Shown here piece by piece: positions 1 to 10,194 of a DNA stretch of 35,964 nucleotides (positions are counted from its first letter, which is position 1; each line of letters opens with the position of its first letter). Below the pieces are notes generated by a model. That model worked only from the letters and a program-made list of their open reading frames with translations, was not told the origin of the DNA and did no database searches. This stretch comes from Rhizopus sp. PT2906. Taxonomy: Eukaryota > Mucoromycota > Mucoromycetes > Mucorales > Rhizopodaceae. The position numbers and the translations under genes are program-made. Location of the stretch: NCBI GenBank assembly GCA_025529335.1, contig JAMYHX010000449.1:1-35964 (forward strand). Direction: 5' to 3'.

Positions 1-929
1 TCTGATCCTGGCTTTGTGAAAAACGACCTTTCGAGAGAAAAACAGCGACTTGCGGTAGAAGAGTTGGCAAATGACAATTGTCTTGATGCCAGACATTTCT
101 GTCTTACCTGCTTGGTCAAAAAGCCACTGCGGTCCAAACATTGCAATATATGCAATCGATGTGTTGCCAGATTTGATCAGTAAGTTTACGCTGATAAAGG
201 GCTCAATTTGAACTCAACCCCTCTTTATAGTCACTGTCCTTGGATATTTAACTGTATTGGAATCAAAAATCATCGATCATTTTTAATATATTTGGTTAAT
301 ATGGTCATTGCCATCGTCACTTTCACTGTATTATCTCTCAACTGTAAGTTTCTGCCAAAGGTAAAAAAAAAAGCATGACAAGCATACTCACTCTTTCAAT
401 AGACCTATCGATAAGCTCGCCTATTTATGATCATAAAGTAGATAGTGCCTGTTTAATAGGATCCACTGTATGTGGATACTTTGATTATGATGCATGGACA
501 CTATCACTCACTGTTTGGGTGTTATTTCAACTGACCTGGACTGTATTTCTATTGGTTGTCCAATTATACCAAGTTGCGGTTGGCACAACAACGAATGAGA
601 GTGCTAATATTAACCGATATGCATACATGAATGCCAATACCAGCCTCATAGCAGCAGGTGGGGGAACAGCAGGTACAGATGGCCCTTCAATATCCGAAGA
701 AGCTGGACCCAGACACCATCATCATCACAAAGGAAGTTTCTGTCCATGCTTGCAACTTGTAGCAGGTGCACATGCGGTACATAAAGCAAGAAGACATACA
801 AGGAAAGGAAATGTGTTTGATCATGGATGCTGGAATAACTGTCTTGACTTTTGGTTAGAACCAAATGCAATCAATTATTACGAGCTTTATGACATACAAC
901 AATTACGTAAACGGACAGAACAAGTTTAA
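1..929 (+). CDS. AKR1: DHHC palmitoyltransferase, Akr1/HIP14 type (5' partial)
   Basis: S-acyltransferase that attaches palmitate to cysteines of membrane-associated proteins; family members sit in Golgi or endosomal membranes. The window opens inside the gene, so any ankyrin repeats lie upstream. Exons: <1-179, 231-343, 403-929; introns 180-230 and 344-402. The cysteine-rich domain runs FCLTC...KHCNICNRC, then DHHCPW. The first intron splits the DHHC motif: the codon for its first His is made of 'ca' before the intron and 't' after it. Downstream are NCIGIKNHRSF, hydrophobic membrane segments (LIYLVNMVIAIVTF and a second at the WVLFQLTWTVFLLV stretch), the TTxE-like motif GTTTNE followed by NRYAYM, and a C-terminal NCLDFW segment. 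TTxE plus the following N..RY pattern favours the Akr1/HIP14 group over small DHHC enzymes. The stop at 927-929 lies 12 bp from the stop of the convergent SWT1-like gene. Confidence 0.9.
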
Positions 930-941
930 TAAATAATAAAG

Positions 942-2057
942 CTAATTGTATTTGCGCCTTGGAGCATGTATGGAGGCCCAAGTGGAACGATCTGATGCAT
1001 AAGCAGGAGGTGCTAGATCAGGAAGAGGGGGAGGCGTCGGCCTTCGGGGAGCAATTAGAGTCTCATGCGCCCATTTACTACCAGAAGAAGAGGATTTGTG
1101 AGTATGTGGGACGCTATCGATTGCCATTGAATGGTCTTGGTACTGGGTATAATTATTATCGTCATCTATATCCATATCCTACCATGTACCATGTCAATTA
1201 CACTTTTTTTTTACGCGTCAAATAAGTATAATACATACATAAGATTCCTCAACAGGGTGCTTTTCAGGTTCAGTAATCTGTCTTTGAGATGCGCCCATCT
1301 TTTTAAAGAACGCGTTCATTCTATCCTTTGTCTCTGTTGAAATTGATTCTATACCATGAACCATGACTTTGATACAAAGGTTTCTATCGTTGGATAATAA
1401 CACTATAGGTTTGTGTGTAGTTAATTGAAAGTACATGCAACAGTCTAATATTCTATCGTCCCCTTTAAGTTTATCATTCTATCAGCATTTAAGATCAATA
1501 ATGACACGGGTTGAATAGCTTAATATACATCACCTGCATGTTACTCTGATCTAAAGTTTCGTGTAATCTCTGGCCTCTTATTGATTTGACTTGACTTCGT
1601 AGTTGACTCTCAATAAATTTCATCGCCTTCCTTGACAAAATAGCCACCTCTTCTTTCCTATTACATGTCTAGGGTTGGATGAGAACATGATAGTTCCATT
1701 GTATCTTACCTTTAAACTATCTAATTCTCTTATGACAACCCAGGGTATTAGTATGAGCAAGCTTCCGATATTTTCTTCTGCCAAGTTTAATAGAGTCTGA
1801 AGAGATTTCAAGTTTGAAATAAGAAAGTTTGTATCGACAATTGCAATTTGAGCAAAATGATTGATATCCGATATTGATAGGCTTTGGTTGAATAGATGAA
1901 GGTCATGTGTTGTCTTTACATAGTCATGAGCAATGTCAAACATGGTGACATCCACAATATCCTTTCTGTCAAGTGAACGTAAGCTTGCAATTTGTTCATT
2001 CACTTGGCTAATAAATTCTGGACCATCAATGTCCATAATGTCATGTGTGTTTGTCAT
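942..2057 (-). CDS. SWT1: SWT1-like PIN-domain endoribonuclease
   Basis: Predicted nuclear endoribonuclease; the family helps remove mis-assembled mRNPs near the nuclear pore. Exons on the minus strand: 2057-1710, 1668-1534, 1478-1239, 1178-942 (introns of 41, 55 and 60 nt), giving 319 aa. The PIN domain spans about residues 70-230. It starts with IAIVDTNFLISNL (acidic Asp75), continues with IPWVVIRELDSLK (Glu111), then GDDRILDCC and VLLSNDRNLCIKV (Asp192), which is the spaced acidic pattern of PIN nucleases. The RELDSLK|TCNRK junction and the later phases agree only with the introns given. The C-terminus is low-complexity and proline-rich (PTPPPLPDLAPP). The protein is shorter than yeast Swt1 because it lacks a long N-terminal extension. 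Start ATG at 2057 is the first in frame. The gene lies tail-to-tail with the palmitoyltransferase, and its 5' end is 203 bp from the 3' end of the homeobox gene. Confidence 0.85.
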
Positions 2058-2260
2058 TTAACCTATCAAAAGAAAGGGGAGGAAGCGAGTGTTTTATTTT
2101 AAGCAAGAGAGGAATAAAGAAAAAAAGAAGGAAAAAATAATGATACTATACAACAACAAAAAAAATATGACAACAAAAAAAGGTAGATTATACAAGTAAA
2201 ACCTACAACAAACAGAAAGAGAGAGAGAGAGTATGTGGATGAATATATATGTATAGATAT

Positions 2261-4111
2261 TTAACTAATATAGAGACCACAAGATAATAAATCATTGTTA
2301 CTTGATGTTCCACCATTCGTATTACCAGCAGATGTAGTAATCGGAATACCACCTCCATTATTCCAGTACACGCCTGGGTTTAAGTAACCAGCGATATCTG
2401 TTGGATAGTCCATGGGATAAATATTAGCAGCAGCAGCAGCAGCAGCAGCAGCAGTGGCAGCAGAAGGTGCTGGTGGCTCAATGAAATGAACAAGTCGTCT
2501 TGTTTCTTCATGGTTTTGTATCAAGGCCAGCAGTTCTTGTTTAAGATGATGCTGTACGCCTTTTAATGTATGTCTAAAGAATCTTGATGCTTGCTTGCCC
2601 TCTGTAAAGTCAGAGCACTGCACCCACACTGGTGTAATTATGCTTGCGTTGCTGGCCTTCCTCTTTTTTTTATCTTGTGGGTCTTCTTCAATAGTTGTAT
2701 TTACTGTCGTGGACTCCATATAAAAGAGTGGAGGCTCACTTATATCAAAATGAACTTCTGCTAACGCATCATGTTCACCATTTACAATATATTCAATACT
2801 ACTCACTGCATCTTGCGTTACTTCCATTTTAAAATGACATCCTCCGTCAACAATATGCCACGCAAATGTACGTGTATCTGGTCGATAAACACAAACCAAG
2901 TCTGTTTCACTCATCCTTAATCTGTGCCACGTACCAATAGTAAGTGTAGTAGCACTTAGGTATAGGTCTTTAGGTTCTTCTTCTTCGTCACCTTCTATAA
3001 TAATAGTCGATTGTTCTTTACCAGTCATGACTAAATTTGATGGATCAACCGTACTACTGTCTGTTGATGTGGCATTTTTATTATTCTTGTCATCATTGTT
3101 GTTGGAAGAATCTAAAATGAGGGAGTTTAGAATAAAGAAAAAAAAAAGGGTTTTCATTATATATATATATATTTTACCTGGAGAAGATATCCAAGTGTCT
3201 TCTACGGATGATGTCCTTTTGTCTGTAATGTCATTATTATTATTATTTATTTTCGTTGTTGTATTTGTATTTGTTGTTGTTGTTGTTGTTGTTGTTGCTG
3301 TTGCTAATACAGCAGTCGGACCTGCATCAGGTACAGGTATCAAAGTGGGTATGGTAGACGGTTTCATTGGCTGAATAGGACTTGGTGAAGGAGAAGGACC
3401 ATTTAGATATTCAGGAAATTCTAATCCAATATCATTGAGATCATAAGGTGGCATGCTCTGTCTTGATATTGGTGACATATCCATTGCAGGATAAAACATG
3501 GTAGGATTGTAATTAGAAGGAGATATACCAGGAGGCGGAGGAGGTGGAGGAACAAAAAGCTGCTGTTGACGATGATAGTGTTGAATGGCATCAACGCTCT
3601 GAGCACGTGGAATTGCATTAAGAATTCGGCTTGGATGATGATGATGATAATTAACAGCAGTAACAGGATTGTAATAATAATTCATGGGTTGAGCATAACC
3701 TTGCTGCTGTTGTTGCTGATGATACTGATACAGTTGGGCTCTAATAGAAGCTTGATGCATTTGCATCTGTGCTCTTTTTTGCATATGCTTCACTTTTGCT
3801 CTTCTATTCTGAAACCAAATTTGTATAGATCTTTCACTCATCTGCAACTGTTCGGCCAATTGCTTTCTTAATTTTGAGTTTGGACTAACATTGACTGCAA
3901 AAGTATCTTCTAATACTGACAATTGGTCAGCAGTTGCTCTTGTTCTTTTACGAACAGGTTGCTGTGTATTTGTTACGTTATCATTATTATTATTGTCATC
4001 GTTACTGTCATTCACTGCAGTGTTTTTATTTTCATTATTATTTTCCTGAATGCCACTACTATTACTTGACCATGATTGACTGTTGTTATTTTCATTCATC
4101 AAGGATGCCAT
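2261..4111 (-). CDS. Homeodomain transcription factor
   Basis: Sequence-specific DNA-binding regulator. Two exons, 4111-3178 and 3111-2261, with a 66-nt intron at 3112-3177 (gtaaaa..ttttag), give 594 aa. The homeodomain is at about residues 53-112 and includes RKRTRATADQLSVLEDTF and the recognition helix IQIWFQNRRAKVKHMQKR (Trp99, Phe100, Asn102, Arg104). It is followed by Gln-, His-, Pro-, Thr- and Asn-rich low-complexity stretches and a second conserved-looking block, about residues 340-400 (IGTWHRLRMSETDLVCVYR, FAWHIVDGGCHFKME). That block resembles the C-terminal region of fungal Pho2/Htf1-type homeobox proteins; this subfamily placement is inference. A CAG/GCA-type run at about 2427-2460 encodes poly-alanine near the C-terminus. 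The intron has no stop and a length divisible by three, so retention keeps the frame. A long AT-rich upstream region could hold its regulatory DNA. Confidence 0.88.
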   Translation of the reverse strand: MASLMNENNNSQSWSSNSSGIQENNNENKNTAVNDSNDDNNNNDNVTNTQQPVRKRTRATADQLSVLEDTFAVNVSPNSKLRKQLAEQLQMSERSIQIWFQNRRAKVKHMQKRAQMQMHQASIRAQLYQYHQQQQQQGYAQPMNYYYNPVTAVNYHHHHPSRILNAIPRAQSVDAIQHYHRQQQLFVPPPPPPPGISPSNYNPTMFYPAMDMSPISRQSMPPYDLNDIGLEFPEYLNGPSPSPSPIQPMKPSTIPTLIPVPDAGPTAVLATATTTTTTTTNTNTTTKINNNNNDITDKRTSSVEDTWISSPGKIYIYIMKTLFFFFILNSLILDSSNNNDDKNNKNATSTDSSTVDPSNLVMTGKEQSTIIIEGDEEEEPKDLYLSATTLTIGTWHRLRMSETDLVCVYRPDTRTFAWHIVDGGCHFKMEVTQDAVSSIEYIVNGEHDALAEVHFDISEPPLFYMESTTVNTTIEEDPQDKKKRKASNASIITPVWVQCSDFTEGKQASRFFRHTLKGVQHHLKQELLALIQNHEETRRLVHFIEPPAPSAATAAAAAAAAANIYPMDYPTDIAGYLNPGVYWNNGGGIPITTSAGNTNGGTSSNNDLLSCGLYIS

Positions 4112-6974
4112 TTCCTAAGAAAAAGAGAGAGAGATGATGTGTGTGTGAAAAGAGTGAAAGGAGAGGAATAAGTATAAGATAAAAAAAAAAGAAAAAGAAA
4201 GTAAAAAGGGTAAAGCTTTGTTAGAATGAGAGCGAATAAGAGAAAAAAGGGAAATCAAGAAACCAAAAAAAAAGTAAAGCCATTTTTAGATCAATTTAGG
4301 ATAGGAGTTGAAAATAACTGGTTTCTTTACCGCTCCTTTAATTTTTTTTGTGTAGCATCTAAATCGTCTAAAACTGTACTAGTCCATATCCTTGGCTAAC
4401 GTATCCTAGATATTCTATTACTTGCTCTTTATCTCATAAAAGTCGAAGACATAAAATTTATTTAATTACTTTATTTTCTTTAAAAATGACAGCTACGTGT
4501 TTCAAAAGTGCTTTTGTTTGTAACATATCGGAGAACAAACTTATATGTGTATGTCTTCCTGATCATCACCTTTTTTTTTTTTGTTACTGTTCCCATAGTA
4601 ATGTCACAGCAACGGTTATAAGTGACATTTATCATTTTTTTTTATCTATATGCTTTAATATATGGATATACATTGTTTGTCTATAAAACCTATTTCTTAT
4701 TCTATACATCTCTCTTTCTCTTTATCTCTATCTTTTCTGGTTTCTAAAAAAGCGCCAACCTACGTAACAAAGGTCAAACAGTGGATGCTATTTTTGTAAT
4801 GAACTGTATTACAATATTTCCAAAAAGGAAATTTTGTTAATTAGTCCTATTTTCTTTTTTCCCTGTTCAATGCAAAGAATAGGCTGCATTTGTCTCTATA
4901 TTATACTATTCACAGTTCATACTTTGTCTACTCTTTATATGTTATTTGAAAATAGACTGTTCTCACAGCCCTTCTTCATTAAAATGAATTATGAAAATCG
5001 TTATGCAACATTTTCTCCTTATTAGATAAAGCTGACTTGTTTTATTGTAAAAACCCATCTTCTTGATTGAGAGAGAAAGCATGAAGACAAGAAGATCAAG
5101 TTAAGTATCATTTACAACCTTGGTTACTCTATGCTGAATTGCCATTCTGGGAGTAACTTCACAAGTATGTACTATATATTTTTTTTGTTTAAGCAATGAC
5201 GAATTCACAACGCAAATAGGACTCTACCGTAGGTTTCATTTAGCAAATGCTCTTCTCGTAAGAAAATGAGGTATTATACCAAAATATTCAGTTCATACTT
5301 TGGCCAATAGCATTTAATGAACCTTATAATCTTCTAATTGACTATCGCTGAATGCATTGTGTTAAATGCGACAGGACCACTATATTTATACAATGAGTAT
5401 TAATAGTACTTCTTTTATTAGATCAACATATTATGAACAGGTAGTCGCATCGACCAATGTCTTCTCCAAGTTTATATATTTTAAGCATAATATCCACCTA
5501 TAGCCACTCAAACTAATATATTTGATTTATTCGGTTCTATCGAGCAAAGGCAAACATCATTCGCTATATACTTATAATAGTGCTTATCTGACGCGCTTAG
5601 CTATTTTTAAAAAAAGAAACTAGATACGAAGCTGGGGCAAATTGAAGTATGAGGATTCTATTATGATCATCTTTAATCGGGCCAAGCAACATGAAAATCA
5701 CTAGAAACACAATGGGAAGTTCTAACTGGGGAATTTGAAGAAAATTTTACTTGGGACACTCTACTGTCACTACTGGGATATTTTGAAAAATTCAAAAACG
5801 TGCCAAGCTCAGATTCTTAGGACATTTCGTTTTTGACACTATTGGCTGAAATTTACACTAATTCCAGAAAGTAATATCGTTCCAAGATGTCATATTTTGT
5901 ATATTTTGTATTATAAATTTTCGAATTATGCGACATAATTATAGAAAAAACTGTAACTCTTGACTTCAAAAGCAAAGAAAAAAATAAACAACCATGATTT
6001 TATTTAGGACAATCAGTGGATATCTCTGAGACATTCTTTTTTCGGGGCAAGATTTCCCATAGTGAAAAAGAAAATGATGTTTGTTTTTAAATAAAAGGCG
6101 TGTTTGCTTTACAATTAAAGATTGTTCTTTTGTCGAGCTTTTATACAATTTATGACTGCTACAAGCAACTTCAACGTGACAGTTTTTGATTCTACTGTAT
6201 TTTTCAGATGATTTGGCAAAGAACAAATAGCAATGTTGCCGAAAAGACGACATAGGATGTGGTAGCTACTCGGCCCTAGTATCGAAAGTTTTTCTAGCTC
6301 CAGCCCAAGCTACCATGGTTTCCTCATCCAAGATGCACGCATAGAAAGATGTAAAGGATATAGATTACAAGAATTTTTTGTATTGTTTTTTCTGATAATA
6401 AAGCGCGGCTAGAAAGCCTATAACCACATCCGAAGTCGAATTGGAAGCAACGGCAATTGTGGTAGGTACTGTTATGTAAAGGTTTATAAGACACAAGACA
6501 AAGACAAAAGAAGTACTCATCATCAATCTTTATTCTGAGATAAAGAGAGAAGGAACATGCAATTAAATAAAGGATCTATTATTTATAGTTGCTATCAAAT
6601 GGCAGATGAGCCACTATTCTAAGCGTGGATTATAATAACTGAGGATATGATTGACTAACGGTTCCTGAGTTCATAAAGAAAACTTTTAATTCGTTCCTGA
6701 CACTGATCTTATTGTTCATTTCATGATCTGAGTTATGATACTGCTTTTGCCGTGAGAAGGACTATCTTTTAAAGAAGTGTATCCTTTCATATGATGAAGT
6801 AATGATTTATATTCAAAGGAGAGATTTTATTTAATTTAACTTATCACTAAAAGTGTATGCATGTAAACTTATAATGTATGAATTCATTCTATTCATATTG
6901 ATTACAGTCGTTTATCTCAATGTCAGTCATAAGCAAACATTGTTCTACGACAGGTACGATCCACAGTTTTCATT
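4112..6974. other. Gene-poor region upstream of the homeobox gene
   Basis: About 2.9 kb without a gene I can support. The first 250 bp upstream of the homeobox start are purine-rich (GAGA/AAAG tracts) on the plus strand, hence pyrimidine-rich in the direction of transcription, typical of promoters and 5' UTRs in this window. The rest is AT-rich with homopolymer runs. The longest minus-strand frame (5966-6253, 95 codons) has no recognisable motif and I do not call it a gene. Confidence 0.6.
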
Positions 6975-7223
6975 TCATTTTTTCATGCCCTTTATTCCTT
7001 GCATATTGCCAATATTATTCCTGATGCTGTGAATGTAATCATATGTGAATTTGTGGATATTTTGTTGCTTCAATGATTCGTCACTATTACATTCAGTGGG
7101 TACGTATATTTTGGAGCATCGGCCAGGCGTCAATAAGGATTCCACCATTTTTTGCATCAAATGTGTTTTTGTGTCAGGCAACTCGGCCGTTCTTGACTTG
7201 CGCGCATAGTTGACGGCGTCCAA
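6975..7223 (-). pseudogene. ORF remnant, possibly mobile-element derived, unrecognised
   Basis: Open frame of 82 codons, polar and charged, containing NYARKSRTAELPDTK and KIYVPTECNSDESLKQQ. It has neither upstream coding continuity nor a plausible start context. The composition is protein-like rather than random AT-rich translation, and it lies in the transposon-rich block. I cannot name the family. It is either a decayed exon of a repeat-encoded protein or a chance frame. Confidence 0.3.
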
Positions 7224-8468
7224 AGGTGCTCTGTTATTTCTCTAATAAATGGCGTATAGGTTAATATTCGTAATAAGAAAGTTAAAGCATTTAAATGCCA
7301 CATTTACGCCTCTTAAACTTTCTAAGACACATCATATATATTCATTGAAATTCTTGAATGGAAACTCGACAACCATGCCCTTGTTGTCATCCAAGAGTTG
7401 ATATAAACCTTTAGGGTAGTGTGACTTGTATTTAATTGAGTAGCCACACTTCAAGGCATGATAACGCTTCAAGCTATAATTTAAATTTTAATAAAATGCA
7501 AGCCAATTTACAAGATCTCCACGGGGCAATCCACGAGAGGTTAATGTCACAAGAGTTACCTTTGATGTCGTCGACAGACCTTTTCAATGTTTCTTCATGT
7601 AGAATATGGACTTTTATAAAGTTTCAAAAAGAAACAAATGAAAAAGAAATGCTATTATTTATTGTAATTTTATGTTGCCAGTTTGATCAGTAAAGAAGCA
7701 GGATCAATTCAAGCGTGTGTATAGTAAATTCGTATTTTATATCAAAGAATGTCCCGCTGGACAGCCTTAGGTTAGGTAGACGCTTTGGTAGTGTAAAGCT
7801 GTATAATGACGCCACATGCAGTGACCCAAGGAAGTGTCTGTAGAATTAGTCTTCTCGTGATTTCCTCGTGCGCATAGTGTTCACCAAAAAAAAAAAAAAT
7901 ACAGCACCATTCTTCCTAAATACTTGATTTTATGATTATCATTTTTTCAATCGAACTGCTTTTATAGTGATTGATCTGTCCAAACCTGCTTATTCATCTC
8001 AAAATGAAAAAGAATGAACCAAGTGAAAAGTAAGTAAAAAGATCAAATAGAACAGTGCATTGCATATTTGCTTTGCTCTGTCCCAAGTTTAAAGTGCATA
8101 GCTTTTTCTCTTTTCCTAAACATTACCAATGCACTACTCGCTGAATTTCAATTGGGTGCCGCAAAATAAACTTGGAGGGAAAATGCAGTACAGCTTTCAT
8201 CCCGTCCGTTATTTTCCGTGTGTGAGAAGTAGATCACACGCTCAATTTAACTTTGGATTACCTGTGCTATTTTTTCCTTTTATTGTTAATTACCAAGGGT
8301 CTTATCTATTGGTTAAAGTGGGAAGTAGATAAAATGGGGACTCTTATTTAAACTAGCTGAAATCCTCTTGAAAGCACCAGGATGCGATATAAAGCGATCT
8401 ATTGTTGACATTTAATTAAATGTCAATGTCCCCTGTTGACCTTTAAAGAAAAAAAGAAATAGCATTTG
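7224..8468. other. Intergenic, transposon-flanking DNA
   Basis: No supported gene. A frame at 7436-7693 (+) lacks motifs. A 14-bp sequence, tttcaattgggtgc, at 8146-8159 recurs in the same orientation at 9864-9877, bracketing the inverted repeat. A perfect 22-bp palindrome sits at 8405-8426. Confidence 0.5.
8405..8426. repeat. Perfect 22-bp palindrome
   Basis: The sequence reads ttgacatttaa followed directly by its reverse complement ttaaatgtcaa, with no spacer. It lies about 40 bp left of the long inverted repeat. It could be a protein-binding site of the decayed transposon or chance in AT-rich DNA; its function is unknown. Confidence 0.75.
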
Positions 8469-8533
8469 TCATTTTTTCAATTGGCGATTTTTTTTTCTAA
8501 GATGAATTCGCATGCTTACCAAAATCAAAGTCA

Positions 8534-8875
8534 TATGCTTCTACTCACCAGGCTAAAGATATCTCTAAATATACCGAGTCTCGAGGATATCGATGTGTCT
8601 ACCTCCTGTAATACTCTTCTGAATCCAATCCTATTGAGCAATTTTTGTCGGTTGTTAAGAGCAAAGTTAAGCGCGGTAGACTGTTGGAAAGCGAGATGTT
8701 GATGACACAAATCGGCAAAGCATCCAATAGCTTAAGGTTGAGTGACTTCAAAGGTTTTGTTTCTCATTCTTATAGATGCTTAGACAAGTGTTGTAATAGA
8801 GAACAACTATGGTGCTCTTTTTTTTTTTCAGTACTTTACGAAGTAAAAAAATTGATGAGAAATCTAGTAGGATAA
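8534..8875 (+). pseudogene. Transposase C-terminal fragment (Tc1/mariner-IS630 superfamily), left copy
   Basis: One frame reads STHQAKDISKYTESRGYRCVYLL, an in-frame TAA at 8609-8611, then YSSESNPIEQFLSVVKSKVK and on to SDFKGFVSHSYRCLDKC. This matches the usual end of IS630/Tc1 DDE transposases, where YLPPYSPxLNPIEQFW surrounds the third catalytic acidic residue (the E of NPIE). The PPYSPE segment has degenerated to LL*YSSE. The N-terminal two thirds, with the first two catalytic aspartates, is not present upstream. After NREQL the frame runs into a poly-T tract and ends. Confidence 0.8.
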
Positions 8876-9327
8876 TTTAACCATGCCTGCTTAATACTGT
8901 ATTTTTATTAATTATTGACATTAATTTTATAAAATGTTGTCATAAAATAAAAAAATCATTTGCGTAAAAAGACGACAAAGAAAAATATGTTTGAATAAAA
9001 CGATATCATGTCAAAAGAGTTGATTTCAACTCCAAGACAGCCTATCTGTTAATATTACGAAAATATTCTTGGCGACGACGAATTTACATTTCATGCAACA
9101 TGAATTTTGTCCTCACCATTGGGTGTATTTATTTTCGATCACAGGCGAATTTACTTTTCGAAAAGAGTGTATAACAAAGGCATGAAGTAACCAACAAAAC
9201 ATACTTTTTTTTTCTCATCATCTGCCTTGCCCAAATTATCCAACACCATAGTTTCCACTTGCTCCATACATTAAGCTCAAACACGTAACTAAACTGACAT
9301 CGGTTACATTAAGCAGGCATGGTTAAA

Positions 9328-9670
9328 TTATCCTACTAGATTTCTCATCAATTTTTTTACTTCGTAAAGTACTGAAAAAAAAAAAGAGCACCATAGTTGT
9401 TCTCTATTACAACACTTGTCTAAGCATCTATAAGAATGAGAAACAAAACCTTTGAAGTCACTCAACCTTAAGCTATTGGATGCTTTGCCGATTTGTGTCA
9501 TCAACATCTCGCTTTCCAACAGTCTACCGCGCTTAACTTTGCTCTTAACAACCGACAAAAATTGCTCAATAGGATTGGATTCAGAAGAGTATTACAGGAG
9601 GTAGACACATCGATATCCTCGAGACTCGGTATATTTAGAGATATCTTTAGCCTGGTGAGTAGAAGCATAT
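9328..9670 (-). pseudogene. Transposase C-terminal fragment, right (inverted) copy
   Basis: Mirror copy of the 8534-8875 fragment, with the same lesions: the in-frame stop is at 9594-9592, followed by YSSESNPIEQF and the same KSKVKRGRLLE tail. The identical decay pattern shows it derives from the same already broken copy. It is not functional. Confidence 0.8.
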
Positions 9671-9735
9671 GACTTTGATTTTGGTAAGCATGCGAATTCA
9701 TCTTAGAAAAAAAAAATCGCCAATTGAAAAAATGA

Positions 9736-9877
9736 AAAGCCGCCCTTTGGGATTTTAAAAAATCGCCTGTTGATATTTTAAAAACCGATCATTGAATTTT
9801 TTATTGGCTGTCCTTTTTTTTAAAAACCCGCCCTTTGGCGTTGGAATTTTACCACGAGTGCCCTTTCAATTGGGTGC
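9736..9877. repeat. Degenerate subterminal repeats and possible element end
   Basis: The stretch just right of the inverted repeat contains repeated short units of the form cgccctttgg, ttttaaaaaatcgcc and aaaacccgccctttggc, and ends in gtgccctttcaattgggtgc. The last 14 bases also occur at 8146-8159. This looks like subterminal repeat structure of the decayed DNA transposon. No clean terminal inverted repeat pair or target-site duplication could be defined by eye. Confidence 0.4.
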
Positions 9878-10194
9878 ATTCACTAGGCTAAAGAGTAAAG
9901 ACGTAAAACAACTTCTTTTATAATCCTTGCTATTTGCTTCCTCAGATGGGAAATAATGGTAGCGATCTGCAAGTGTGATTTATTCGCAATCAGTTCTTGG
10001 ATCAACCAATTTAAAGTTAATAATAGACTAAATGTGGGGAAGAAAGGCATTGTAGTAAAAGCAAGACAATAGATGTATTTATTAATTCTTTATTGAATGC
10101 AGAATGAGCAAGTGTGTGTGTATTAGTTGAAGTAAAGGGGGTGGAAAATGCAGAATGTAATGTATAGATAAATATGTGTTTTTTTAAATAGGTC

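Larger units (their letters stand above)
8469..9735. repeat. Long near-perfect inverted repeat (427/428-bp arms, 412-bp spacer)
   Basis: The left arm 8469-8895 and right arm 9308-9735 are reverse complements. The only difference I found is one base in a homopolymer (9 T versus 10 A next to 'ggcga'). The spacer 8896-9307 is AT-rich and has no supported gene. Each arm carries the same C-terminal fragment of a Tc1/mariner-IS630 type transposase with the same in-frame stop, so the duplication happened after the element had decayed. Near identity implies a recent event, gene conversion between arms, or an assembly fold-back. A transcript through it would form a hairpin of about 427 bp. Confidence 0.9.

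Noticed and set aside
646..870. Minus-strand open frame of 74 codons inside the palmitoyltransferase gene
   Set aside because: Antisense shadow of a well-supported exon; no motif.
3027..4137. Several plus-strand frames opposite the homeobox gene
   Set aside because: Their composition (runs of V, L, I) simply mirrors the repeat-rich coding strand; no independent evidence.
4486..5025. Two plus-strand frames of about 65 codons
   Set aside because: Low-complexity F/Y/C/I-rich translations of AT-rich DNA, no motif, no splice continuity.
5966..6253. 95-codon minus-strand frame
   Set aside because: Somewhat protein-like, but no recognisable family, promoter or neighbouring exons; left as unexplained.
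8466..8702. 78-codon frame overlapping the left inverted-repeat arm
   Set aside because: The transposase signature lies in another frame, so this frame is a shadow.
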